Assembly: GCA_030524175.1 (NCBI GenBank)
Contig: JAUNHC010000031.1
Span: 1 to 63,933, forward strand
Source: Eubacteriales bacterium
GTDB taxonomy: Bacteria; Bacillota; Clostridia; Lachnospirales; Lachnospiraceae
DNA: 63,933 nt
Direction: 5' to 3'
This document shows, piece after piece, positions 19,476 to 26,833 of this stretch (within the stretch, counting starts at the first letter, position 1; every line of letters starts with the position of its first letter). The position numbers and the translations under genes were made by a program. The notes under the pieces are model-generated. The model worked only from the letters and a program-made list of their open reading frames with translations, was not told where the DNA came from and made no database searches.

Positions 19476-21590
19476 TTATTTGATTTTGCGGATGCCAAGA
19501 TCATCCTCAATTTTTCTGACCGTATACCGGTAAATCAGAAAGAAAGCAATTGAGAGTACACCCAGAACTCCCAGACACACCAGAAGCGAATATAATTCAC
19601 TGGAAGTGAGACGGTTGTCATTGGCGTACAGAAGCATACTGTAGAGAAGGGTCATTAAGGCCATTCCGGTAAGGGCAGGTATTCTGAAAACAATGATACA
19701 CTGGCGTCTTACTTCCGCAGTGAGGAACCCAGGGGAGCCTCCCAGCCTCTTAAGGTCATCGAATACATACCGGTTGTTGAGTGCGATAGCCTGGCAGCGT
19801 GTATAACCTATGACCATAGCTGCTGCGAAGCAGATGAGAGCCACGAACATAAAGGCCATTAAATACACAGAAAAAGTTGTGAGAAAATCATTTCGGTCAA
19901 GGATACGGAATTGTGGCATGTAGGCCCAGTAAAGGCGGAAATCTGAGGAATCTGCTTCTTCGTAGCTGACGGCAGACATGGAATCAGTGTCGCCCCAATA
20001 AGTAAGACCCTTTTCCTCTTTCGCGATTTTCGCCACAGGGTCATAATATAGGGGAAGTTCACACTCCGGCCCGAAGGAGTCCACAAAGGTGTGGAAAAAT
20101 GTGCTGGCGAAATTGTAATTGTCCTTTCCGGCAGCATTGAAGTATACCAGGGTGCCATTCCATACAGGCGAGAGTTTCCGGGAGATTTCATCGTAGTCCA
20201 GGTCATTGATCACATAAAATTTTCTATTTCCTGCCATGAGGTCAAAGTGGAGATAATCTTTGAAGGTTACTTCGATTTTTTCCCGAGTGACCATGTTGAT
20301 AAGGTTAGTTGCGTTGACATTTGCAAATAAGCTGCCTGAGGACTGGGTGCCGGTGAGTGCATAATAACTTTTAGGAGGGACTGAAATCTTCTGCCCTGTC
20401 ATTTTCCGGTAACTGCTTTCAGACAGAAAGTTTCCGCTATTCAGCAATGGAGAGTATTCTACATGAAATGCAAGATTCTCATCCTGGATTTCTTCATACC
20501 CGTCCATCCCCAGAGTGATGTAGGGACATTCTTTCCAGTCCTTAAGGGAAAGGCCGTAAGAATCAGCCAGGTCAACGACTTCACGCTGTGAGGGAACGTT
20601 CTGGTCTGCCCTGTAGTGATATGCATAATCATACTCATGGTTGTTGATATCTATCATTTGTGCTGTTGCAAGTACAGGAATATAGAAAATTGCAAAGCAT
20701 CCCCCTGCGATCAGTATTGTACTTACAATGAGACTGTTGACAGTTTGTTTTCCCTGGAATTTCATCATACTCCTGGAGATGATATTTTTGTAAGGTTTCT
20801 TTTTATGTGAGACCCAGCCATGTATTACTGTGTGCATCATCACTAGGTACAAGCCAATGAAAACAGGGGCGTATGTGATATTCAGCCAGGAGGGAGGATA
20901 GGCCTGGAATAGTGCCTGGTAAACGGAACCGGAATAGTAACCAGCCACAGCTCCGGCAAAAATAAGAAAGATCCCAAGGGGACCGCACCAGCAGCCAAGC
21001 TCCTTCACTGGTTCGTTTTTGTGCTCCTCCTGGACAACATCCAGGATATTGGTTTTCCTCAGATATTGGTATGCCATAATGCAGGCGCAGCCGGTTACCA
21101 GCAGACAGAAAGCTGCAGACACAAACAGGCATTGATAATTAATGACCAGATTCATTTCATCGGAATCAACAATAAACAGCCGGAAAATTTTCCAGAGTAG
21201 TATTACAAAAGGGATTCCGGCGACGATTCCGGTCAGTGAGGAAAAACCGCTCAGCAGCGCCACCTCCCGGAACAGCCCGGGGGCAAGGCGCTTTTTTGAT
21301 GCGCCGAGAGCCATGAGGATGCCAAGCTGCCTTGATTTTTTTCGGAAAAACAGGCTGGCTGCATAGATGGTGAAGATCACACAGCCGAACAGCGCCATCG
21401 CAAAGACTGCATATAATTGTTTCCTGCTGTCACCGCCTTCCGGCAGCACATTAAGGATAGTAGGAGAAAAAAGGATAACTGTGTAGGCAGTGATCAGCAT
21501 CAATGATACAAAGTTGCATAACAGGTATAATGCAGCCTGCTTTCTTGAGGCTTTCTGTAATTTATTTTCTAAGCTTTGCATAGTCATCAT
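19476..21590 (-). CDS. BceB-like ABC transporter permease (FtsX family)
   Basis: Membrane permease of 704 residues. It shows the ten-helix layout of BceB/VraE proteins: one N-terminal helix, an FtsX block (~60-180), two further pairs, a large extracellular domain (about 310-565) and a second FtsX-like block (about 580-700). Such permeases, with a BceA-type ATPase, sense and detoxify cell-wall-active peptides such as bacitracin. The gene overlaps the ATPase stop by four bases. The 5' gene order and the divergent regulatory system support a peptide-resistance role, but the regulatory pair is LytTR type rather than BceRS. Confidence 0.85.
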   Translation of the reverse strand: MMTMQSLENKLQKASRKQAALYLLCNFVSLMLITAYTVILFSPTILNVLPEGGDSRKQLYAVFAMALFGCVIFTIYAASLFFRKKSRQLGILMALGASKKRLAPGLFREVALLSGFSSLTGIVAGIPFVILLWKIFRLFIVDSDEMNLVINYQCLFVSAAFCLLVTGCACIMAYQYLRKTNILDVVQEEHKNEPVKELGCWCGPLGIFLIFAGAVAGYYSGSVYQALFQAYPPSWLNITYAPVFIGLYLVMMHTVIHGWVSHKKKPYKNIISRSMMKFQGKQTVNSLIVSTILIAGGCFAIFYIPVLATAQMIDINNHEYDYAYHYRADQNVPSQREVVDLADSYGLSLKDWKECPYITLGMDGYEEIQDENLAFHVEYSPLLNSGNFLSESSYRKMTGQKISVPPKSYYALTGTQSSGSLFANVNATNLINMVTREKIEVTFKDYLHFDLMAGNRKFYVINDLDYDEISRKLSPVWNGTLVYFNAAGKDNYNFASTFFHTFVDSFGPECELPLYYDPVAKIAKEEKGLTYWGDTDSMSAVSYEEADSSDFRLYWAYMPQFRILDRNDFLTTFSVYLMAFMFVALICFAAAMVIGYTRCQAIALNNRYVFDDLKRLGGSPGFLTAEVRRQCIIVFRIPALTGMALMTLLYSMLLYANDNRLTSSELYSLLVCLGVLGVLSIAFFLIYRYTVRKIEDDLGIRKIK

Positions 21591-22342
21591 TTTTCATCAC
21601 CACTCATTTCTTTGATGGCATCTAAGAGAAGATCATGGAATGCACTGCGCTGTCCTGCTTTGCACAGCTGGCGGTAGACCGTGCCGTCCTTCAGGAGGAT
21701 CACCCTGTCACAGAAGGAAGCAGAAAAGCTGTCATGTGTTACCATGAAGATGGTGGCATCCATCTGGTTTCTCGCATGATCGAAGGCTTCTATTACAGTG
21801 CGGCTTGATTTGCTGTCAAGGTTTCCTGTAGGTTCATCGGCCAGTATGATCAATGGATCGTTGATCAGGCTTCTTGCCACAGCAGTACGCTGACGTTCAC
21901 CGCCGGATACTTCAGCAGGGTATTTGCTCCTTATATGGCTGATTCCAAAAAGATTGATCAGACGGTCAGCCCGGTTTTCTGCATCACGGCTTACGCTGCC
22001 CTGGATGATTCTGGGTACCAGGATATTTTCCCGGATAGTCAGACCGTCCAGGAGCATGAAATCCTGAAATACAAATCCAAGTTTTTCATTTCTTATTTTT
22101 GCAAGCTGATTTTCATTCATGTCTTTAAGTTCCTGGCCGCCTAAAGTGATATTGCCGTCCTCGAAAGGGATGTAGCAGGAAATACAGTTGAGCAGCGTAC
22201 TTTTTCCAGATCCGGAAGGCCCCATTACGGCTACAAATTCTCCCTTCGCTACACTTAAGTCAACACCCTTTAACACAGGATAAGTTTTCTTTCCGATGGA
22301 ATAAGATTTTCGGAGATTTTTTACATTCAGCATATTTTCCAC
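21587..22342 (-). CDS. BceA-like ABC transporter ATP-binding protein
   Basis: ATPase of 251 residues for the neighbouring permease. Motifs: Walker A GPSGSGKSTLLN (~40-51), Q-loop FVFQDFMLLDGLT, signature VSGGERQRTAVAR, Walker B LIILADEPTGNLD and H-loop MVTHD. These match the MacB/LolD/BceA group. Translation starts after a GGTGGAA site. Its promoter region, shared with the response regulator, contains four TGTAAA boxes that are plausible LytTR binding sites. Confidence 0.92.
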   Translation of the reverse strand: MENMLNVKNLRKSYSIGKKTYPVLKGVDLSVAKGEFVAVMGPSGSGKSTLLNCISCYIPFEDGNITLGGQELKDMNENQLAKIRNEKLGFVFQDFMLLDGLTIRENILVPRIIQGSVSRDAENRADRLINLFGISHIRSKYPAEVSGGERQRTAVARSLINDPLIILADEPTGNLDSKSSRTVIEAFDHARNQMDATIFMVTHDSFSASFCDRVILLKDGTVYRQLCKAGQRSAFHDLLLDAIKEMSGDEK

Positions 22343-22402
22343 CTTTTCTTTCTATGATTTGCTGAGTGAACTATATCATGAAAAACATCCCCGGGATTTT
22401 AT

Positions 22403-22489
22403 GATGTAAAGCCTGGAAGGCCTCATGTAAACTTTGGGGGCTTAATGCGGAAATTGTAAAGTTTTGCAGTTCTTATGTAAAGTTTGGCA
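22403..22489. promoter_or_regulatory. Two pairs of LytTR-like direct repeats
   Basis: The divergent region between the ABC operon and the response-regulator gene holds four copies of TGTAAA followed by a T/G-rich tail, starting at 22405, 22426, 22455 and 22476. Within each pair the spacing is exactly 21 bases, two helical turns, as known for LytTR proteins such as AgrA that bind 9-bp repeats 12 bases apart. This suggests that the regulator at 22613 binds both sets. The assignment is by pattern and spacing. Confidence 0.62.
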
Positions 22490-22519
22490 ACCCTTTCCTT
22501 TTACCAACGAAAGACCGGA

Positions 22520-22549
22520 TTGTTACTGTATTGGTGTGCGTGTTATACT
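22520..22549 (+). promoter_or_regulatory. Promoter of the LytTR two-component operon
   Basis: TATACT at 22544-22549 is preceded by TG at 22541-22542, giving an extended -10. A TTGTTA at 22520-22525 is the best -35, 18 bases upstream. The second TGTAAA pair ends about 35 bases upstream of the -35. Confidence 0.5.
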
Positions 22550-22612
22550 ATTCCATAAGAAACTATTGCCGCAGGGGTGCGGCAGGAAAATATGACAGTG
22601 AGGGTGTTTGTT

Positions 22613-23341
22613 ATGCTTCGGATCGCATTATGTGATGATGAAACAGCTGCCAGAGATTCCGTCCGTTTTCTGTTGGAGAAGATTCTCTATGAGGGCAGCG
22701 AGGATATTGTATATGAGTTTACTTCAGGAAATAGTGCAGTCAAATGGCTGAAGGCACATCCCGGAGAGGTTGACCTTTTGTTTCTTGATGTGGAGATGGA
22801 AGGTCTTAACGGAATGGAGACAGCCAGGAAGATACGGGAATTTAACAAGGAGCTGGTGATCGTGTTTTTGACAGGGTACTCCGATTATGTCTTTGAAGGG
22901 TATGAGGTTGGTGCCCTTGACTATGTGATGAAGCCTGTAAAGGAGAAACAGCTGCGGAATATTATCAGCAGGGTACGCGGGCTGTTGATACAGAACCAGG
23001 AAAAGGTATTTGCTTTTAAAAATACAGATGGCACTTTCCGTATGTCTGTTGACAGGATTTTATATTTTTACAGTGACAGACGTAAAGTTGTATTAGTGAC
23101 CAAGGAAAAGAAATATCCTTTTTACGGAAAGCTGGATGAAGTAGAGCAGCAGGTTAAAGAACAGGTATGTACCGGATTTGTGCGTATTCACCAGAGATAT
23201 CTTGTGAATGAAAACAAGGTGGAGTTCGTGGGGAAGGGAGAGGTGCATGTGGCAGGAAATGTGCTCCCTGTGAGCAGAAGCATGAAGGAGAGAGCAGAGG
23301 CCAGTCTTGCCAGAGCTATGCTTGAGGGAGGGTATAAATGA
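22613..23341 (+). CDS. LytTR-family response regulator
   Basis: Response regulator of 242 residues from the ATG at 22613; the open frame extends to a GTG at 22577, but conserved homology starts at MLRIALCDDE and GAGGG precedes this ATG. The receiver domain has Asp8/Asp9, phospho-acceptor Asp59 (LLFLDVEMEG) and Lys in VMKPVKE. The C-terminal LytTR DNA-binding domain includes ILYFYSDRRKVVLV and FVRIHQRYLVN. It should bind the paired TGTAAA boxes at 22403-22489 and control the divergent transporter. Its stop overlaps the sensor kinase start. Confidence 0.92.
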   Translation: MLRIALCDDETAARDSVRFLLEKILYEGSEDIVYEFTSGNSAVKWLKAHPGEVDLLFLDVEMEGLNGMETARKIREFNKELVIVFLTGYSDYVFEGYEVGALDYVMKPVKEKQLRNIISRVRGLLIQNQEKVFAFKNTDGTFRMSVDRILYFYSDRRKVVLVTKEKKYPFYGKLDEVEQQVKEQVCTGFVRIHQRYLVNENKVEFVGKGEVHVAGNVLPVSRSMKERAEASLARAMLEGGYK

Positions 23342-24588
23342 ACAGATTCCTTTTTTTGTGTGTAGGATTACTTCCGGGAGGAATCCTTATTTATCTGTCT
23401 CTGGGATGTTTTTTCATACAGAGAAAAGAGCATGTGAGAAAGGTACTTCTTCTCATAAGCTGCTGTCTTCTCAGCGGTATGATCATCCACATTGCGGATT
23501 GGACAAACATACTTTCCACTCTTGGCATTTTTCTGGCGGCTGTATTGATAGGGTGCGAGGGGAGCGGGCTTAAGAGGATTACAGTTGGTCTGATGTTTGC
23601 CAGCACTGTGCTTGCTTTTAATGCTTTAATGGACAATTTTGTATGGCGTTATGGGGGGAAGACTTTTGTTGAGAGGTTGGTGTTTGTCACTGCCCTATAT
23701 TTTTTGTGCAGGCATTTTTCTCCCGGAAAGGATCTGGAGCTTACTCCTGCCATGTGGAGACTGCTTTTGCTGCTGACAGCCACACCTATGGGTATCATAT
23801 TGTGTGTGGTCCTGTTTACTTTTTACGGGCAGCAGGAGAATACTTTCCAGTATTTTCTTTTGTTATTACTGGCATTGTTTTCTTTTGCAGGGCTTCTGTG
23901 GACCGTAACAGTACTTTTCAAACAGCGAAGGCTTGAAGAGGCACAGATGTCGGCGGAGATGAACAGCAGGTATTACGGGATGATGGAGAAACAGAATTTT
24001 GAAATCCGAAGACTTAAGCATGACCTTACAAATCATCTGCAGGTGCTTTCTGCTCTGCCGGCAGAACAGAAAGACGCTTATATCCGGGAGATGCTGGACA
24101 ATTCCGCCTTATACCAGACCTTGAAATATTGTAATGATGATATAGTAAACGTTATATTGAGCACGAAAGCTTCTACTATGGGTATGTACGGAATTGAATT
24201 TCATGTGAAAGCAGAAATCCCGGAGCCGTTGCCTCTTGAGAAACCGGATATTTGTGCTGTTTTTGGAAATGCTCTGGACAATGCCGTGGAGTCAGTGTGC
24301 AGGCTTGGACAGGAAAAACGGTATATTAATCTTGAGACACGTCTGGGCAAAGGGATGTTTGTGCTGAAAGTAGAGAATCCCGGGACGGACTTGCTGTCCG
24401 GGAATGAGCTTCCGCCAACGACCAAGGCAGATAAGCGGGCACATGGTCTGGGACTTAAAAGTGTACAGCGGATTGCAGAGAAATATGACGGAAGTCTGGA
24501 GGTTAAAACAGAGGGCGGAGAATTTATTTTCTTCTTTTATTGTAAAGCACAAAATCACCGCGGGGCAGCAGATGGCACAGCTAAGTGA
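23338..24588 (+). CDS. GHKL-type sensor histidine kinase
   Basis: Membrane kinase of 416 residues, partner of the LytTR regulator (ATGA overlap). Six hydrophobic segments fill the first ~205 residues. The dimerisation motif RRLKHDLTNHLQVLSALP contains the phospho-accepting His. The ATPase domain shows DICAVFGNALDNAVES (N box) and AHGLGLKSVQRIAEKYDGS (G box). This is the AgrC/ComD type that usually senses peptides; no peptide pheromone gene with an agrD look was found nearby. In this context it may sense a cell-wall-active compound. Confidence 0.9.
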   Translation: MNRFLFLCVGLLPGGILIYLSLGCFFIQRKEHVRKVLLLISCCLLSGMIIHIADWTNILSTLGIFLAAVLIGCEGSGLKRITVGLMFASTVLAFNALMDNFVWRYGGKTFVERLVFVTALYFLCRHFSPGKDLELTPAMWRLLLLLTATPMGIILCVVLFTFYGQQENTFQYFLLLLLALFSFAGLLWTVTVLFKQRRLEEAQMSAEMNSRYYGMMEKQNFEIRRLKHDLTNHLQVLSALPAEQKDAYIREMLDNSALYQTLKYCNDDIVNVILSTKASTMGMYGIEFHVKAEIPEPLPLEKPDICAVFGNALDNAVESVCRLGQEKRYINLETRLGKGMFVLKVENPGTDLLSGNELPPTTKADKRAHGLGLKSVQRIAEKYDGSLEVKTEGGEFIFFFYCKAQNHRGAADGTAK

Positions 24589-24795
24589 CGCGAAATTGAG
24601 GAATCCTATGCATACAACAAGGATGAAAGAGGAATTAAGATACCCAGCCGATGGTCCAACATAAAAAAGTTTACTGTTAAGTAAGTATTGCAAAAACTGT
24701 GGGATTGATTATTCACCCATCTTATGATAAGATTCCACCATGAGCACCGCGTACAGGGTAGGATCCTCCACTCCGAAAGAGGGGAGGTGATGCGG

Positions 24796-24888
24796 ATGGG
24801 AATATTTGAAGTATTGAGCTTGCTCTTTTTGGGCGGCACATTCCTCATCGCGTTACTGACCTACATAGATAGGCATAACCGGAAATAA
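24796..24888 (+). CDS. Putative holin-like type I toxin peptide
   Basis: A 30-residue peptide: MGIFEVLSLLFLGGTF, a hydrophobic core, then a charged tail DRHNRK. This is the pattern of the holin-like toxin family (small Firmicute peptides related to TxpA-like toxins). The ATG at 24796 follows GGGGAGGTG at the right distance; an ATG at 24790 lies too close. The predicted peptide spans the membrane once. A convergent antisense transcript overlaps its 3' region, as expected for a type I system. It was too short for routine gene calling. Confidence 0.72.
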   Translation: MGIFEVLSLLFLGGTFLIALLTYIDRHNRK

Positions 24889-24990
24889 AAAATGCCTACC
24901 CTGTCGGCCAACAGGATAGGCGTTTGTCCGTTAGGACAATAAACATTTAGTTCTGAGGGCTTCCACCTTGTGGGCGGATGCTCTTTTTAT
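24889..24990 (-). ncRNA. Candidate antisense RNA antitoxin
   Basis: Predicted RNA of about 100 nt, transcribed leftward from the promoter at 24997-25025. On the minus strand it ends in a hairpin, GCCTATCCTGTTGG and CCGACAGGGTAGGC, followed by ATTTTTT, located at about 24888-24920 just after the toxin stop. It would overlap the 3' untranslated region of the toxin mRNA, as RatA or SR4 do. Boundaries are predicted from signals only. Confidence 0.65.
24945..24988 (+). terminator. Probable terminator of the toxin mRNA
   Basis: The segment GAGGGC...CCACCTTGTGG...GATGCTC followed by TTTTT at 24983-24987 can fold into a hairpin with CCAC/GTGG at its top. The toxin mRNA would therefore run through the whole antisense region, giving long overlap. 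Confidence 0.55.
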
Positions 24991-24996
24991 GTGTTC

Positions 24997-25025
24997 ATTA
25001 TAGCATGAAGATTTGAGATTATCAA
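24997..25025 (-). promoter_or_regulatory. Consensus promoter of the antisense RNA
   Basis: On the minus strand TTGATA (25025-25020) and TATAAT (25002-24997) are separated by exactly 17 bases. This is a near-perfect vegetative promoter pointing toward the toxin gene with no protein gene downstream of it on that strand. Confidence 0.78.
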
Positions 25026-25029
25026 TACA

Positions 25030-25447
25030 GAAATGAAGATGTCAGGGCTGATGCGCATGTAAAGGTTACTGCAACGGCACAGATTGCACAAATGTACATT
25101 CGCAAACAGAATATATTTACGGAGAAAAAGATATATCCCTATGCAACGATGGACAATCTGCGTTTGGATTTACTTCCATCAGTCTTGCAGATACACCTGG
25201 TTCAGGAACCAGAAAACTGTTTAAGTACAGCAGATACTATTCCGGTAAAGATCCTGAGTTCAAAGAAGGCGATGTATTTAGGATTGTTGTTCCTTTGGAT
25301 GACACCTATTCCTATGATTTTAATCTTGGAAATGGTGATAAAAATGAGAAATCTGGCACTAATTTCGGCACCATTGACACTATTCATCGCACAGATCAAG
25401 ATGAAGTTTCGGATGAACAAAGATTGCTTCAGTTGTTAGCGTGTTAG
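25030..25447 (+). pseudogene. Frameshifted remnant, C-terminus of an AlbA/RecG-like ATP-binding protein
   Basis: From 25142 to the TAG at 25445-25447 one frame reads NDGQSAFGFTSISLADTPGSG, then TRKLFKYSRYYSG, PEFKEGDVFRIVVPLDD. This resembles the C-terminal part of AlbA_2/RecG-like putative transcriptional regulators. Immediately upstream, another frame is open across VTATAQIAQMYIRKQNIF, consistent with a frameshift near 25140. No start or ribosome site supports an intact gene; an unrelated frame of 115 codons at 25092 is judged a shadow. The parent gene was probably lost by deletion. Confidence 0.55.
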
Positions 25448-25477
25448 CGAGAAATCCTAAAATAACGTCTCCCCTTC

Positions 25478-25506
25478 TTGACAACACCATCAGGATAGGA
25501 TATAAT
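25478..25506 (+). promoter_or_regulatory. Perfect consensus promoter of the structured RNA
   Basis: TTGACA (25478-25483), 17-base spacer, TATAAT (25501-25506). Both hexamers are perfect matches and no protein gene follows for 550 bases, which points to a highly expressed noncoding RNA. Confidence 0.88.
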
Positions 25507-25512
25507 CCAGAC

Positions 25513-25925
25513 AATATATGAAAGAGATTCTTTCATAATATGAATATGTCATGTGATATGTGTTTAGAGTATCCATGCAAATATTTTCTCTGACCACCCG
25601 AAACGGGTTCAGGCCATACGGACAGCCGGGTCAACTGCCGATGGGCAACGTTTGGTTGCCATATTGATTGAGTTAAAAGCTCAATTTTATAAGTTGGTTA
25701 CTTTATAACCAGGGCGCAGAAGCGCACATCAACTTGTAAAATGGTCAATAGAGTGGTAAAAGTAAGTATTTGCTATATAGACTCTGAAGGGAATTTTCAC
25801 ATGGAAGAAGCTTCACATGAAAGAAGCTCCATAGCCGGAAGGAAGAGGAGTATCCTTCTACAGGAACGGCGCTGAATATTTCAATGACTATTTACAGACG
25901 ATGTGTGCAGACACATCGTCTTTTT
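25513..25925 (+). ncRNA. Structured noncoding RNA, possibly raiA-motif RNA
   Basis: About 413 nt between a perfect promoter and a strong terminator. Visible helices: TATGAAAG/CTTTCATA (25517-25537); ACCCG/CGGGT (25596-25608); GGCAAC/GTTGCC (25644-25660); ATTGAG/CTCAAT (25667-25685). There is also a three-way junction closed by AAGTTG/CAACTT (25691-25735) with arms GGTTA/TAACC and GCGC/GCGC. The terminator stem GACGATGTGT/ACACATCGTC lies at 25897-25920. No open frame with a ribosome site fits. From memory the core (about 25590-25875) resembles the raiA motif RNA of Firmicutes and Actinobacteria. RNase P RNA, tmRNA and 6S RNA signatures are absent. It lies just upstream of the polyamine operon but is separated by its terminator. 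Confidence 0.72.
25897..25925 (+). terminator. Terminator of the structured RNA
   Basis: Ten-base perfect stem GACGATGTGT/ACACATCGTC with a GCAG tetraloop and TTTTT at 25921-25925. It isolates the RNA from the speD operon downstream. Confidence 0.92.
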
Positions 25926-26055
25926 GCTATGAAAAAAACTTCGTTTATTTTATATGGGGAAAACTGCGCCGAAGCCATACATTGAATAGGTAAGATATTA
26001 TGCTTAAGCCCTTGGGCTTACAAAAGTAGTATTGATAAGAAAAGGAGAAGGCGGG

Positions 26056-26814
26056 ATGAGTGAGAAGTTAAAGCTCTATGGTTTTAATAACCTGACAAAA
26101 GCCTTGAGCTTCAATATTTATGATGTATGCTATGCAAAGACCGCCAGGGAACAGAAGGACTATATCGCTTATATTGATGAGCAGTATAATGCAGAACGCC
26201 TGACGAAAATACTGACCACCCTGACGGATATGATCGGCGCCACAGTGCTGAACATTGCCAGACAGGATTACGAGCCCCAGGGGGCTTCGGTGACGATCCT
26301 CATTGCAGAAGAAAGTATGATTCCGGCGGGGGACACCCAGCTTGCCCATCTGGATAAGAGTCATGTTACAGTACATACCTATCCGGAATATCATCCGGAG
26401 ACTTGCCTGGCAACCTTCCGGGTAGATATAGATGTGGCCACCTGCGGAGAGATCACACCTCTTTCTACCCTGGATTATCTCATCGGGTCCTTTGACTCGG
26501 ATATCATTACCATGGATTACCGTGTGAGAGGATTCACCAGGGATGTAAACGGAAGGAAGCTGTTCATGGATCATGAAATAACCTCTATCCAGGATTATAT
26601 CAAGAAAGAAACCCTCCGCAAATATGATGCGGTGGATATTAATGTTTATGAGGCAAACTTGTACCATACAAAAATGATGCTTAAGGATGTGGAGCTTCAG
26701 AATTATCTGTTCAACACAGATGTATATGAACTTCCGCCCAGAGTACGCCTGGAAATCATGCAGAATCTCCGCAGGGAGATGATTGAGATTTTCAGCGGCC
26801 GGAATATTTATTGA
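26056..26814 (+). CDS. speD: S-adenosylmethionine decarboxylase, E. coli type
   Basis: Pyruvoyl enzyme of 252 residues that makes decarboxylated SAM, the aminopropyl donor. The cleavage site is in [17 protein letters not shown], where Ser102 should become the pyruvoyl group. Further family segments are [14 protein letters not shown] and [14 protein letters not shown]. The ATG at 26056 follows AAGGAGAAGG; the frame extends upstream without a good start. First gene of a six-gene polyamine operon. No clear promoter was found in the 130 bases before it; the semi-palindrome TAAGCCC/GGGCTTA (26005-26020) lies there and could be regulatory. Confidence 0.95.
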   Translation: MSEKLKLYGFNNLTKALSFNIYDVCYAKTAREQKDYIAYIDEQYNAERLTKILTTLTDMIGATVLNIARQDYEPQGASVTILIAEESMIPAGDTQLAHLDKSHVTVHTYPEYHPETCLATFRVDIDVATCGEITPLSTLDYLIGSFDSDIITMDYRVRGFTRDVNGRKLFMDHEITSIQDYIKKETLRKYDAVDINVYEANLYHTKMMLKDVELQNYLFNTDVYELPPRVRLEIMQNLRREMIEIFSGRNIY

Positions 26815-26833
26815 CAACAAAGGGGGGACTGAC

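Noticed and set aside
24404-24664. 86-codon frame and possible AgrD-like peptide after the GHKL kinase
   Set aside because: The frame lies inside the kinase gene in another phase and the tail lacks the cysteine-containing core and acidic C-terminus of AgrD.
25092-25439. 115-codon frame
   Set aside because: Only the upstream part looks natural; after 25140 the protein-like frame is a different one. Treated as a frameshifted remnant instead.
25513-25925. RNase P RNA, tmRNA or 6S RNA
   Set aside because: The conserved cores of RNase P and tmRNA are missing, and the fold is multi-hairpin rather than the rod with central bubble typical of 6S RNA.
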